Part shown: one piece after another, positions 36,146 through 45,898 of the stretch
Numbering within the stretch: position 1 is the stretch's first letter
Layout: every line of letters starts with the position of its first letter
NCBI GenBank assembly: GCA_035326705.1
Contig: DAOLES010000002.1
Coordinates: 311,990 to 375,989, forward strand
Direction: 5' to 3'
Length of the DNA: 64,000 nucleotides
DNA from: Oligoflexia bacterium
GTDB taxonomy: Bacteria > Bdellovibrionota_G > JALEGL01
Notes under the pieces: generated by a model
The model's database searches: none
What the model was told of the DNA's origin: nothing
What the model saw: only the letters and a program-made list of their open reading frames with translations
Position numbers and translations under genes: made by a program

Positions 36146-37237
36146 ATGAAACAATCAATTATTTTATGGGTATTGTTTTTAACAACAGTAATATCGCAAG
36201 TATCAAAAGCACAGGAAACAGTTAAAATTGAGGATGCTATTTTGTTTGAAGAACAAATGTTTTCTTGTGTCTTTAAACTTCAGGTTGCAAAATGGTTTAC
36301 ACCTAAAAATAGTTTAGACCAGTTAAATGTTAATTTAAGCCATCTAGTTAAAGATCTAAACAACTTTAGAATAGAATGGATTACTCAAAGCCTATTTGAA
36401 AAAAATCGTTCAACATTTTTAAATCATCAAACATTTTTAAAATTAAAGTGTGAAGAATTATTAAAAATTTATTCTGAACCGGTCTATGCAGTACCAGAAA
36501 AAATATTTCCCGCCTTGGTGGTTTTTACGCATGCATCTGGTTTTTGGGATGGTTCTTTATCTACTCAATTGGGAATTCAGAATTTTTTTAATGATATCCA
36601 AGCTCATAAAAAAATCTCAAATAAAATCCCAGTATTTATTTTGACTGAATTGGGATGGAAAATATCGCCTTTTATAGAATATGATAAAAATAAAATAAAC
36701 TATCTCTTAAATGACTTTGAACAGGCAATTGTGGCCAGATCACAGGGTGGAGAGTTTCCATTGTTGCTTCAAGAAAAGTTTAGAAGTCCAAATATCATTT
36801 TTTCTGGAGGTTATGTTGATGGATGTTTGTTTAAGTCAATTTTAGAATCAATTAATTTTATTCCTAATCTTCAAGAAAAACAAAAAACCAACTTTATACT
36901 CATTAAAGAAAACATATATTATCAAATCAATCGAAGTGAATATACCTACTATAACCCCAATAGAAAGCAAGGTGATGCGTATGAATTTAACTTACAAGAA
37001 TTATCTCAACGTTGGCCTATGGAAAAAATTAAGTCAGACATATTAAACTCTTATTTTAACCAATTAACAGAGTCAATACAGGATAATAATAATTTTAATA
37101 GAGTTGAAATCAGCTGGGACGGTAAAAGAATTGACTTTAATGATATGGATGATGAATCTGGTTTAGATAAAACACTTCATGTACAATTTGTCTCTCTATC
37201 AGAGGCTACGAGGTTATTAAAAAAATACAGTGATTAA
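36146..37237 (+). CDS. exported protein of unknown function
   Basis: This 363-residue protein has a signal peptide (LWVLFLTTVISQVSKA). The mature part has an alpha-beta pattern, with VVFTHASGFWDGSL and the later IIFSGGYVDGCLF resembling the cores of Rossmann-like folds. No catalytic motif can be named. It lies 114 bp after the preceding exported protein and 133 bp before the TamA-like gene, all in one direction. Confidence 0.6.
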   Translation: MKQSIILWVLFLTTVISQVSKAQETVKIEDAILFEEQMFSCVFKLQVAKWFTPKNSLDQLNVNLSHLVKDLNNFRIEWITQSLFEKNRSTFLNHQTFLKLKCEELLKIYSEPVYAVPEKIFPALVVFTHASGFWDGSLSTQLGIQNFFNDIQAHKKISNKIPVFILTELGWKISPFIEYDKNKINYLLNDFEQAIVARSQGGEFPLLLQEKFRSPNIIFSGGYVDGCLFKSILESINFIPNLQEKQKTNFILIKENIYYQINRSEYTYYNPNRKQGDAYEFNLQELSQRWPMEKIKSDILNSYFNQLTESIQDNNNFNRVEISWDGKRIDFNDMDDESGLDKTLHVQFVSLSEATRLLKKYSD

Positions 37238-37370
37238 AAAATAATAATCTTTGAGAATACTTTCTGAAGCCCTTGGTACCTATTCTGCTGAATTTATGTT
37301 ATGTGTGAAGCCTTTGAGTTTGAGTAAAAGATAACAGCTTAATTTTTACTAAACTGGTTTCTAAACTGAG

Positions 37371-39116
37371 ATGAAGTATACAATACAAATAAAATTTATC
37401 TTATATGTTACTTTTAGTGCTTTAGTTATGTCCTGTAGTACACTAAAGAGTAATCCAAAATCTATATGTGATGGTAGAGTAGTTATTGATAGTTCTTTAT
37501 TAATAGACTTTTCAAAAAATGAAAAAAAGATTTTATGTGGTGACTCGGGAGTAGAAGCGTGGAGTGATCTACCTTTGATTCAAACTGAGGTAACGCTTAA
37601 AAAAATTCTAAAAAATAGAAGTTTTTTTGATGTTCAAACATCTATCTCTAATAACAAACTTTATGTAACAACAGGTCAATTACATTACATAGAAAAAATA
37701 ATGTTTCATAATGCTCCAGAGGATTTTGAAAAAGTTCGCTATATTGCTTGGCAGGATAAAACGTTAACCTCAGAAAATTTAGATAAAGTTGAAGTATGGG
37801 TCATGCGTAGATTAAAATTTATGGGTTATGCTTGTGCAAAAGTAGAACTTAAAGCAATGGTGGAAACAAAAACTCTACATGTGTATATAGAACCAGGTAT
37901 ACAATATACTTTTCCTCAAATTATCCAGGATAAAAAAAATAACCAATATTTAAAACCAGGAGTCTTACCCAGGTTTTACGCCTTTAGAACCGGAGATCAA
38001 TTTAATGGTGATTTATTAGAGCTGTCTTCAAAAAGAACAGAAAACTCTGGCATTATTAATCACTCTTACTTTTTAACTGAATGCCAAGACAATGAGCTGC
38101 AAGTAACACAAAAAATTAAACTGGGTGCAAATCGCTTATTTAAAGTAGGAGCCGGAGCCAGTACGGAGGAGTTGCCTATATTAAAATTTGGATGGAAAAA
38201 TAGTCGTGTAGGGAAAAGTGGCTCTTCTTTATTTGCAGATCTGTATGCTTCTCAAATCAATCAAAATATACGCTTAGGGTTTGAGTGGCATGCTTTTTCT
38301 GCTAACCGTTGGTTTATGCTGCCCAGCATAGAAGCTAGAAGAATTCGGGATGGGCAGCAAAAGTTTTTAGATTTGAATACTTTTTTTGAATTTGGTGCCA
38401 AATTAGATTCAAGAAATAATACATATTCTTTTAAAGGTGGACCAGGAATGATTATTGAAAATACTGAGAAAGGTCCGTTTGATGGGGCAAAAGAATTTGG
38501 TATCTTACGCAGTTCACTTGAAATAAGCAGTAATGACTTTGAAATTTTTTTAACAGAGCCACGCAGAGGTTTTCAATTTAATTTTATTTCATCTTTAATA
38601 TTTGCCAGTAACAGGAAGTCAGTTGGAACCCAGCATTTTAAAATAAGTGGAACCCGGTTGTGGAATGTCTATAATTTTGGACCACCCAAGTATGTTTTTG
38701 GTTTGCGCTTTGGTTTAGAATCAGTTGTATCAACACAGTTTAATGTGCGTGATTTTATTCCTCAACATTATTTTCAATGGCTGGGAGGAGATGCCAGTAT
38801 TAGAGGGTTTAGCAGGAGAGAAATCCCAAACAATGATCTTGGAGCTTTATCAAGCCTTTATGGCGGCAGTGAATTTCGTTTTGTTTCACTTTTTGCAAAT
38901 ACAATTGATCCATTTATTTTTTTAGATTTAGGAATGGTTGGAGATAGAAATTTTAAACTTGATCCTACAGTATATGGGTCTCCAGGTCTTGGCCTTAGGT
39001 ATGATTCTTTTATTGGAACCTTAAGAGCAACAGTTGCACATGGCTTTGTGTTTGGCAATGCTGAAAATGTTGAGCAGCATCCACAGTTTTTTTTGAGTTT
39101 GGGAAGAGAGTTTTAA
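37371..39116 (+). CDS. Omp85-family TamA-like outer-membrane protein with a lipobox (TamL-like)
   Basis: This 581-residue protein has a C-terminal 16-strand-type barrel: the Omp85 signature GGDASIRGFSRREIPN lies about 110 residues from the end, and the C-terminus is FFLSLGREF. Two POTRA-like domains precede it. Its length equals typical TamA. The N-terminus ends with LVMSC (Cys22), a lipobox, so it may be lipidated, as in TamL of Bacteroidota. It should work with TamB, encoded directly downstream with a one-base overlap, to insert barrel proteins or move lipids to the outer membrane. Confidence 0.85.
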   Translation: MKYTIQIKFILYVTFSALVMSCSTLKSNPKSICDGRVVIDSSLLIDFSKNEKKILCGDSGVEAWSDLPLIQTEVTLKKILKNRSFFDVQTSISNNKLYVTTGQLHYIEKIMFHNAPEDFEKVRYIAWQDKTLTSENLDKVEVWVMRRLKFMGYACAKVELKAMVETKTLHVYIEPGIQYTFPQIIQDKKNNQYLKPGVLPRFYAFRTGDQFNGDLLELSSKRTENSGIINHSYFLTECQDNELQVTQKIKLGANRLFKVGAGASTEELPILKFGWKNSRVGKSGSSLFADLYASQINQNIRLGFEWHAFSANRWFMLPSIEARRIRDGQQKFLDLNTFFEFGAKLDSRNNTYSFKGGPGMIIENTEKGPFDGAKEFGILRSSLEISSNDFEIFLTEPRRGFQFNFISSLIFASNRKSVGTQHFKISGTRLWNVYNFGPPKYVFGLRFGLESVVSTQFNVRDFIPQHYFQWLGGDASIRGFSRREIPNNDLGALSSLYGGSEFRFVSLFANTIDPFIFLDLGMVGDRNFKLDPTVYGSPGLGLRYDSFIGTLRATVAHGFVFGNAENVEQHPQFFLSLGREF

Positions 39117-41332
39117 TGAAGAAGCTATCAAAAATAATTTTATATGGTGTAGTAGTTTTTTTTGTATTTTTTATAACGGTTGTCTCAGTTGTATGGTTTT
39201 TTCCAAAAACTGTTATCAATAAACCAGTTTTAAGCTGGCTCTATCAACAACAGAAATTTATAAAGTTTGAAGGCGGTTTCCCTGAGTCATTGTATGTTGA
39301 TGCTAGCAATACGGGTCTTATGACTAAAAAATTTAAAATTAAAGTGTCAGATAGCTGTGTAACTACAGCAAATAAAGTTATAGAAGGGTGTGTGGATCTA
39401 GTAGATCTAGAAACAGAAGTTGATTTTTCAGGCTTTTCTCTCAAATTAAAGTCTTTAGGGCCTATTTTCCTTCATACCAAGGGTTTAAAATTTCAAGTCC
39501 AAGCCAATACAAAACAAAAAAGCGAAACTCCTTTTATCGTTGAAGATTTTTTATCAGAAAATTTCTATATGAATGATTTGGACATTGATCTTGCTAACAC
39601 AACCATTGTCAATGGTACAAGTCAATATACCAGCGATTTAAAAATCATTGGTAAAACAGTGGATAGTAACTATACTTTAGATTGCTTTAGTAAACTTAAT
39701 TATGAAGAATCTAAAAATTTAATATTAACGCTAAAGGCTAAAGTTAACGATTTAAGAAATATTGTGGGTAATCTTGAACTGAAAAATCAAGTAAACAATA
39801 AACTTAATGCCCATCTTAAAGGTGACTTAAGTTTAAATGTATATGAATTAAAAGGTACATTTTTAGGTAGTGGATATGCCAATGGGTTGTCTAGCACAAT
39901 TGAAAAAGTAAGGTTTCAAAAGATAGAGTTTGATAATTCAGATGCCTTTTATTTAAGTTTAGATTTTTCTTCACAACTCTTGTTGGAGTCATATTATACT
40001 ATTGAGGCATCTGGTCTTCCAAAGCCAGAAATTAAAACAAACTTTTCTGGTAAGGCAGAAGCTCGAGAAAATCAAGCTGGCATCATTGATTATAGGGTTG
40101 AGATTCAACCTATAAAGCAATATGGAACAATCATCAATGCCAATACAAAAGGAGCGTATAAAAAAAGTAATCAAACAATCATGATTAAAGAACTTCTTTT
40201 TCAAGCTGATATCCCATATTTTGAGAATTTGGTTAAAAAACTGAAGAGAACACAATGGGGCATTCCTGCACCTTTCAATACTTTTAAAGGGAACATTAAC
40301 TTAAGTCTAGGTAAAAAAGGTCAAATAGGCACACTTGATCAAAAGAAATTTTCTATTCCAATAAATATAAAAACCAATTTAAAATCAAGCCATCAAGCAT
40401 TTAAAACGCAATCTTCAGGTGAGATAGTTTATGATTCACAAACTAAAAAAGTTAATGTGGACCTAGATGTAGGTTTAAATAATATAAAGTTAGCCATTCC
40501 TAATTTTGACCCTGCCAGTAAGTTACCTAAAATAACAAGCGATCAAAGAATTTTAGTGCAGAATAAGAAAAATCAATCATCTCAAAGCTCTGAAGCATTA
40601 GAAAAAAATAAAATTGAAAAAAAGAAAAACTCTGTTTTTTCATATGCAATTAAAATCAACACGCCAGATAAACCTATACAAATTATATATGACTTATTTA
40701 AACCTTCAGCTAAACTTAGGTTAAAGGGAAACGTTAGTAATGAATCTTCAGTGTTTACAGTGAAAGCTGAGCCATTTAAAGTTGAGTATTTAAAAAGAGA
40801 AGCTAAATTAGAAAAATTTATTGTAAAAACAAATTCAAAAAAAGATAGTATTTATTTAGATGGAAAGTTTTTAATTAAAAAAGCTGATTATGACTTATAT
40901 GTAAATGTTGAGCAAAGGTATGAAACCCCTCGTATTATGCTTTCTTCAAATCCACCTCTTCCTGAAGAAGATATAATTTCTCTTATTCTTTTTAACCAGT
41001 TATCCAATGATATTAACAGTGGATCTTCTAATTCAGTTCAGAATACAAGAGCTGCCATAGCCCAAAAAACCATTGGCTTTTTCTCATTTTTTGTTTTGTC
41101 ATCAACACCGGTAGAAAGCGTAAATTATGATCCTAATACAAAAACATACTCGGCAAGAGTTAAGCTTCCTGGTGGCTTTACAGGGACAGTTGGAAGCGAT
41201 TGGGATGAAGCACAAGAGGTAGGGATACGTAGAAGTTTAGGAGGGAATTGGGCTATATCTGCTGGCGTAGGAACTGATACACAAGGAGAACAAAAACAAG
41301 AGTCTATGCTTGAATGGTTTTATAGATACTAA
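39116..41332 (+). CDS. tamB: TamB-like translocation and assembly module protein (DUF490)
   Basis: This 738-residue protein has one N-terminal membrane anchor (IILYGVVVFFVFFITVV) and a long run of amphipathic beta-strands. The C-terminus is a DUF490 domain (MLSSNPPLPEEDIISLILF, ending EWFYRY). TamB spans the periplasm as a hydrophobic beta-taco between the inner membrane and its Omp85 partner. This one is much shorter than the 1,200-1,300 residues of enteric TamB. The ATG overlaps the upstream stop (TAATG), so the pair is coupled. Confidence 0.87.
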   Translation: MKKLSKIILYGVVVFFVFFITVVSVVWFFPKTVINKPVLSWLYQQQKFIKFEGGFPESLYVDASNTGLMTKKFKIKVSDSCVTTANKVIEGCVDLVDLETEVDFSGFSLKLKSLGPIFLHTKGLKFQVQANTKQKSETPFIVEDFLSENFYMNDLDIDLANTTIVNGTSQYTSDLKIIGKTVDSNYTLDCFSKLNYEESKNLILTLKAKVNDLRNIVGNLELKNQVNNKLNAHLKGDLSLNVYELKGTFLGSGYANGLSSTIEKVRFQKIEFDNSDAFYLSLDFSSQLLLESYYTIEASGLPKPEIKTNFSGKAEARENQAGIIDYRVEIQPIKQYGTIINANTKGAYKKSNQTIMIKELLFQADIPYFENLVKKLKRTQWGIPAPFNTFKGNINLSLGKKGQIGTLDQKKFSIPINIKTNLKSSHQAFKTQSSGEIVYDSQTKKVNVDLDVGLNNIKLAIPNFDPASKLPKITSDQRILVQNKKNQSSQSSEALEKNKIEKKKNSVFSYAIKINTPDKPIQIIYDLFKPSAKLRLKGNVSNESSVFTVKAEPFKVEYLKREAKLEKFIVKTNSKKDSIYLDGKFLIKKADYDLYVNVEQRYETPRIMLSSNPPLPEEDIISLILFNQLSNDINSGSSNSVQNTRAAIAQKTIGFFSFFVLSSTPVESVNYDPNTKTYSARVKLPGGFTGTVGSDWDEAQEVGIRRSLGGNWAISAGVGTDTQGEQKQESMLEWFYRY

Positions 41333-41454
41333 TAAGTGTAAAAGCCTATGTCTCAATTGAAAAAAGTAATCAAAGTTACAGGCTACTTTTCTAAACTAAG
41401 TCAAAGTCTGATATAGATTTAAGTGTATTTTTTATAAAAAATTGGAGGTTTAAG

Positions 41455-42027
41455 ATGAGAAAATGCACAATCATTTTAATGAGTTTTTCTTTAATTACTT
41501 CTTTACTCAAAGCAGAAGAAAAAGTGCAGCAAAAAATAAGAACTCATAAAGCCCATAGTCATGGCAGTGGTAACTTAAGTTTTGTTACATCTGATAATGC
41601 GCTGGTGATTGAATTAAATGTCCCAGCACATGATGTTGTTGGCTTTGAGCATGCCCCCAAAAACGATTCACAAAAATCTTTGGTTAAACAGGCAATTGAG
41701 TTTTTAGAGCAATCTAATAGCAATATAAGCTTACCAGAGACAGCCAAATGTAAACCGCAAGATATTGGAAAAGTTGAAACTGAGCTTGATGTAAGTTCTA
41801 GCAGTCATGATACTCATGAGCATCACCAAAATAATCATGAGCATGCAGAGTTTCATGTTAAGTATCAATTTACCTGTAAAAACTTAGAAAAGCTAAGTTT
41901 TATTAAAGTACTTTCTTTTCAAAAATTTAATAATATCAAAAAACTTAAAGCACAAGGTGTAACTAAAACAGGGCAGTTTGCAAAAACTTTAACGGCAAAA
42001 TCACCCCAATTTGACTTGAGTAAGTAA
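41455..42027 (+). CDS. ZrgA-like DUF2796 protein, His-rich
   Basis: This 190-residue exported protein has a signal peptide and the DUF2796 pattern: HKAHSHGSGNLSFV at the N-terminus of the mature part and ELNVPAHDVVGFEHAP. A His-rich loop follows (HDTHEHHQNNHEHAEFH). In Vibrio cholerae the related ZrgA belongs to a zinc-uptake operon with an ABC ATPase, an FtsX-type permease and a DUF3299 protein; the same kinds of genes follow here. It probably binds zinc in the periplasm. Ribosome site TTGGAGG is strong. Confidence 0.85.
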   Translation: MRKCTIILMSFSLITSLLKAEEKVQQKIRTHKAHSHGSGNLSFVTSDNALVIELNVPAHDVVGFEHAPKNDSQKSLVKQAIEFLEQSNSNISLPETAKCKPQDIGKVETELDVSSSSHDTHEHHQNNHEHAEFHVKYQFTCKNLEKLSFIKVLSFQKFNNIKKLKAQGVTKTGQFAKTLTAKSPQFDLSK

Positions 42028-42756
42028 GTGGATAACCTTCTTCATATTCGTGATCTTAAATTTAGTTGGTTAAATAATAAAAAACCACTGCTGGATATAG
42101 AAGATTTTGCAGTGCAAGCAGGGGATAGAATTTTTCTTCATGGTCCCAGTGGTAGTGGAAAATCAACTTTATTGAATCTTATTGCCGGAGTTTTAGTTCC
42201 TCAACAAGGAAAAATTGAAATTCTTAAAACCAATTTGTCTGAGCTATCTTCAGGGCAAAGAGATCAATTTCGTGGCGACCATATGGGCTTTATTTTTCAA
42301 ATGTTTAATCTTTTGCCTTATTTTTCAGCAATAGAAAATGTGACACTGCCTTCTGAATTTTCAAAGAAAAAATCAAAAAAAGTTTTAAGCAATACCAAGT
42401 CTTTAAAAGATGAGGCCTATAGATTACTGTTAGAGTTGAAGTTAGATGCAAAAACTTTAGAAAATAAAAAAGTAACACAACTCAGTGTAGGTCAACAACA
42501 AAGAGTGGCCACGGCTAGAGCCCTCATGGGTAGGCCAGAACTTATTATTGCTGATGAACCCACTTCTGCTTTAGATAGAAATATTAGAGATGATTTTTTA
42601 AAACTTCTATTTAATGAATGTGATAAGTTTGGAACAACACTCATTTTTGTAAGCCATGATCAAGATTTAGGGAAGATGTTTGATCGTGTTGTTTCACTAA
42701 AAGAAATTAACCGAGCAGAAGTTTCAGATTTTGAAGAGAAAGAGATTAAATTATGA
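42028..42756 (+). CDS. ABC transporter ATPase, LolD/MacB type (Zrg-like operon)
   Basis: This 242-residue ATPase has Walker A GPSGSGKS at residues 39-46, a signature variant LSVGQQQR, Walker B LIIADEPTSALD and the switch in VSHDQ. It belongs to the LolD/MacB group that drives MacB/FtsX-type permeases by mechanotransmission. The GTG start directly abuts the upstream stop, and the 3' end overlaps the permease start by 4 bp. The neighbours point to metal handling rather than lipoprotein release. Confidence 0.9.
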   Translation: MDNLLHIRDLKFSWLNNKKPLLDIEDFAVQAGDRIFLHGPSGSGKSTLLNLIAGVLVPQQGKIEILKTNLSELSSGQRDQFRGDHMGFIFQMFNLLPYFSAIENVTLPSEFSKKKSKKVLSNTKSLKDEAYRLLLELKLDAKTLENKKVTQLSVGQQQRVATARALMGRPELIIADEPTSALDRNIRDDFLKLLFNECDKFGTTLIFVSHDQDLGKMFDRVVSLKEINRAEVSDFEEKEIKL

Positions 42757-44015
42757 CTCTTTTGAAAATAACTAAAAAAAGTCTTCTTAATCGCAAAGCA
42801 ACTACAATGTTAACCATTTTGTCTATTGCTTTAAGTGTAGCCCTTTTACTTGGTATTGAAAGGGTACGGTCAGGAGCCAGAAAAAGCTTTGAATCCACAA
42901 TTTCCGGTGTAGATCTCATCATTGGCGCTAGGAGTGGATCGGTAAATTTATTGCTTTATTCTGTATTTCGCATTGGCAATGCAACCAACAATATTTCATA
43001 CGAGTCTTTTGATACATTCAGTCGCCACGAGAATGTTGACTGGACCATCCCAATATCGCTGGGAGATTCTCATCGAGGTTACCGTGTTGTTGGAACCAAT
43101 CAAAACTACTTCTTACACTATCAATATGGTGATGATCAGCCTTTAGCATTTGCTCAAGGTAAAGCCTTTGAGCATCTATTTGATGTGGTGCTGGGTTCAG
43201 AAGTAGCTGAAAAACTTGAATATAACTTGTTAGATAAAATTACGCTATCGCATGGTTCTGATGAAATTGGCTTTCAAGATCATGCTGACAAACCCTTTAC
43301 CATTGTAGGGATCTTAAAAAAAACGGGTACACCGGTTGATAAATCTGTTCATGTGTCATTAAAAGCTATTGAGGCCCTACATATTGATTGGCAGCAAGGC
43401 GCACCACCCATGCCGGGTGAAGAAGTTTCAAAAGATGATGTTCTTGCTATGGATTTAAATCCCGCAGATGTCACAGCTTTTTTTGTTAAGCTAAAGTCAA
43501 GAATGGCTATTTTTAATGTACAAAGAGAAGTCAATGACTATGAGGAAGAAGCCTTGATGGCAATTTTACCTGGAGTAACGCTCAGAGATCTTTGGTTAAC
43601 CGTGGGTTTTGCAGAAAAAACTTTATTTTTAGTGAGCTTACTTGTTTTTTTTGTAAGTTTAATTGGAATGCTTATATCCTTATTGGCAACACTCAATGAA
43701 AGAAGAAGAGAAATGGCAATTTTACGATCTGTTGGCGCAAAGAAAGGGTTTGTATTTTCATTACTTATAATTGAAACCTGTGTCCTTGCGGTCATAGGTA
43801 TTCTTTTTGGTATTTTAATTTTATGTTTCTGCTTGCTAGCCTTTAAACCTATTTTAGAATCCAAGTTGGGTCTTACTGTTGGGTTGTTAACGCCAACCAT
43901 CAATGATTTTATTTATATTGCTTCTATACTTTTAGCAGCATTCATTGCCAGTATCATTCCTAGTTGGAGAGCCTATAAAAACTCACTGGCAGATGGTCTC
44001 ACTGTAAGGAATTAG
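42753..44015 (+). CDS. FtsX/MacB-type ABC permease (Zrg-like operon)
   Basis: This 420-residue protein has an N-terminal membrane segment, a periplasmic MacB core domain of about 220 residues and three more membrane segments with the FtsX pattern LLATLNERRREMAILRSVGA. The C-terminus IIPSWRAYKNSLADGL is typical. It forms the membrane part of a type VII ABC system with the preceding ATPase. Its ATG overlaps the ATPase stop by 4 bp. Confidence 0.9.
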   Translation: MTLLKITKKSLLNRKATTMLTILSIALSVALLLGIERVRSGARKSFESTISGVDLIIGARSGSVNLLLYSVFRIGNATNNISYESFDTFSRHENVDWTIPISLGDSHRGYRVVGTNQNYFLHYQYGDDQPLAFAQGKAFEHLFDVVLGSEVAEKLEYNLLDKITLSHGSDEIGFQDHADKPFTIVGILKKTGTPVDKSVHVSLKAIEALHIDWQQGAPPMPGEEVSKDDVLAMDLNPADVTAFFVKLKSRMAIFNVQREVNDYEEEALMAILPGVTLRDLWLTVGFAEKTLFLVSLLVFFVSLIGMLISLLATLNERRREMAILRSVGAKKGFVFSLLIIETCVLAVIGILFGILILCFCLLAFKPILESKLGLTVGLLTPTINDFIYIASILLAAFIASIIPSWRAYKNSLADGLTVRN

Positions 44016-44025
44016 GAGGGTAAAA

Positions 44026-44529
44026 ATGAAAAAGATTTTTTTATATATTTTACTTGTTTTACTGGGCATTGGTTTTGCTGCGGGCTTATTTAAATTTTCT
44101 GATCGCTTGCCTATAGCTGTAAAATCTGAGTCAGAGACTAAAACTAAAAAAGTAGAGACTGGTGTTATCCCAAAAATTTATTGGGAAACGCTCAATTTAT
44201 TCAATTACAAAACTGGTGAAGGGCCTCAAGAACTGACCATGTTAAATGGCAAGCTTGTTGAAATACCTGGTTTTATTGTGCCTTTGACAGATAGTTATTC
44301 AGACTTTGATGAATTTCTTTTGGTTCCTAATGCCCAAGCCTGTGTTCATATTCCGCCACCTCCTCCAAATTTAATTGTAGCAGTCAAGCTTAGAAAACCT
44401 ATGTCTATGGAAGATATATTTTATCCTTCTTGGGTTAAGGGTATTTTTACAATTGAAACTTCAACCAGCGAGTTTGGTAGCGCCTCCTATAAACTGGATG
44501 CTATGGAAGTAAGAAAGTATGAATTTTAA
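44026..44529 (+). CDS. DUF3299 protein of the Zrg-like operon
   Basis: This 167-residue protein has one N-terminal membrane anchor and a DUF3299 domain in the periplasm: MLNGKLVEIPGFIVPLTDS and QACVHIPPPPPN with its single cysteine, then TSTSEFGSASYKLDA. DUF3299 proteins commonly accompany DUF2796 and MacB-type transporters. The role is unknown beyond probable zinc handling. AGGAGGG lies 7 bases upstream of the ATG, 10 bp after the permease. Confidence 0.85.
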   Translation: MKKIFLYILLVLLGIGFAAGLFKFSDRLPIAVKSESETKTKKVETGVIPKIYWETLNLFNYKTGEGPQELTMLNGKLVEIPGFIVPLTDSYSDFDEFLLVPNAQACVHIPPPPPNLIVAVKLRKPMSMEDIFYPSWVKGIFTIETSTSEFGSASYKLDAMEVRKYEF

Positions 44530-44590
44530 ATACCAAGAAAGTATTTTGATAGAATACTCATTGACCTCAATGTAATTGTTTGCTTTTAAA

Positions 44591-45340
44591 TTAATCTGAG
44601 TCAGCCAAGATTTCTAACAAGTCTAAAAATAAGTTAATCATATCTAGATAAATATTTACAGCAACATCAATAGCAGCTTGCCAAGAAGTTTCTCCTAAAG
44701 CATGTAATTTTTCTAGTTGATTAAAGTCATAAAGCAAGTAAATGATGAATATCAAGGCTCCTATATAGGATTTAATGAGGGATAGACGTTCACTTTTAAA
44801 ATAAAACACATTGGCCAAACCCATAACAATCAATAAAATAAGAGAAATCAATAAAAAGCCACCGAGATAGCCAAAGTCTACTGGGCTTAAATAAACAATT
44901 GCAGCTGTTAAGATAACGGATAAAGCAACACCTAGAATAGCCTTGTTAACAATTTTCTGCCATTGTTCTTTGTATTGAGGGTTTTGTATTCTGGTATCTA
45001 ATTCTAACTGAATTTCTGGGCTAAGCGTATGAATATCTTCTTTTGCAATTCCACGTTCTTTTAAAAATTTGTTTCTTTCATAGCGTATACTTAAATGCGT
45101 GATGCTGGGTCCTACTGACCAGCCAACAACAGCAGAAAATAAAGCAACCATGATAATGTTAATGGGGTAGTGGTCAGAGAAGCCTACAACTAAAAACAGT
45201 AGTATAAAAGATAACAAGATAGTCCCAATAAATTCAGCTTTGGTCTCATAAGCTTTATTAATTTTTGCCATAGCTGCAGTCACAAGGAGCATTCCACCCA
45301 ATAATGAAAAAACTTTTACAAACAAAACAGATAACATCAA
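44591..45340 (-). CDS. Bax inhibitor-1/YccA-family membrane protein
   Basis: This 249-residue protein has seven hydrophobic segments and the usual BI-1 features. A long hydrophilic insert between segments 3 and 4 (about residues 95-130) is unusual for the family. Segment 7 is followed by AVNIYLDMINLFLDLLEIL, the classic C-terminal pattern. YccA-type proteins modulate FtsH or act as pH-dependent ion leaks; which applies here is unknown. It is convergent with the Zrg-like operon. Confidence 0.88.
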   Translation of the reverse strand: MMLSVLFVKVFSLLGGMLLVTAAMAKINKAYETKAEFIGTILLSFILLFLVVGFSDHYPINIIMVALFSAVVGWSVGPSITHLSIRYERNKFLKERGIAKEDIHTLSPEIQLELDTRIQNPQYKEQWQKIVNKAILGVALSVILTAAIVYLSPVDFGYLGGFLLISLILLIVMGLANVFYFKSERLSLIKSYIGALIFIIYLLYDFNQLEKLHALGETSWQAAIDVAVNIYLDMINLFLDLLEILADSD

Positions 45341-45583
45341 TACTCCTATGACAAAAAGCTATATTTTCCTGCTTATGCTGCAGATCTTATAAGCAAGATT
45401 AAAAATTCATTATAACTGAAAATTCCAATATAAGAATATAAAATTGTTCTATTTTAGAAGCTTAGGAGGCTTGCTATACTGTTTTAAGTTTATATATTGA
45501 CAACCAATAATAGTATTAAATGCACTGAAACAATTTTGCAGCCTTGATGAAGTTTGCTGGTGTTTTATGCAACAAAATTGAAA

Positions 45584-45898
45584 TTAATGATTAAAGTTTT
45601 TTTCTTTAACCTTTTTCAGTGAACGATGTGTTTTATCTAAGGCACCTGTTAGAGCCTCTTCTAGAGTTTCACTGTTATGGCTTACGGCAATGGGTTTTAG
45701 TTTTTCTATTCTAACCTCTATGGTACACTTTTTATCATTTGCACCACCTTTGTGGCTGTTTTCATCACTCATATGAACATTGACAGTGGTGATAAATTTA
45801 GAAAAATGTTCTAAGTTGCTTTGAGTTAAATCTGTTACATATTCTGTAAGTCGTTGATCGTTGTTAATTGATTCATCGGTATGAACATGTATTTGCAT
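45584..45898 (-). CDS. HPF/RaiA-like ribosome-associated protein
   Basis: This 104-residue protein fits the sigma-54 modulation/S30EA fold: MQIHVHTDESINNDQRLTEY, then NVHMSDENSHKGGANDKKC and a final EEALTGALDKTHRSLKKVKE. The last helix is basic and suited to rRNA. It is probably a short hibernation-factor relative acting on ribosomes, although this subgroup often stands apart from true HPF. The start at 45898 has AAAGGA 9 bases upstream; a frame extension adds 15 residues without a better site. Confidence 0.78.
   Translation of the reverse strand: MQIHVHTDESINNDQRLTEYVTDLTQSNLEHFSKFITTVNVHMSDENSHKGGANDKKCTIEVRIEKLKPIAVSHNSETLEEALTGALDKTHRSLKKVKEKNFNH

Noticed and set aside
44541..44575. Two small hairpins (AGTATT/AATACT and CATTG/CAATG) between DUF3299 and BI-1 genes
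   Set aside because: Stems of 5-6 AT-rich pairs without T-runs are expected by chance in this composition.
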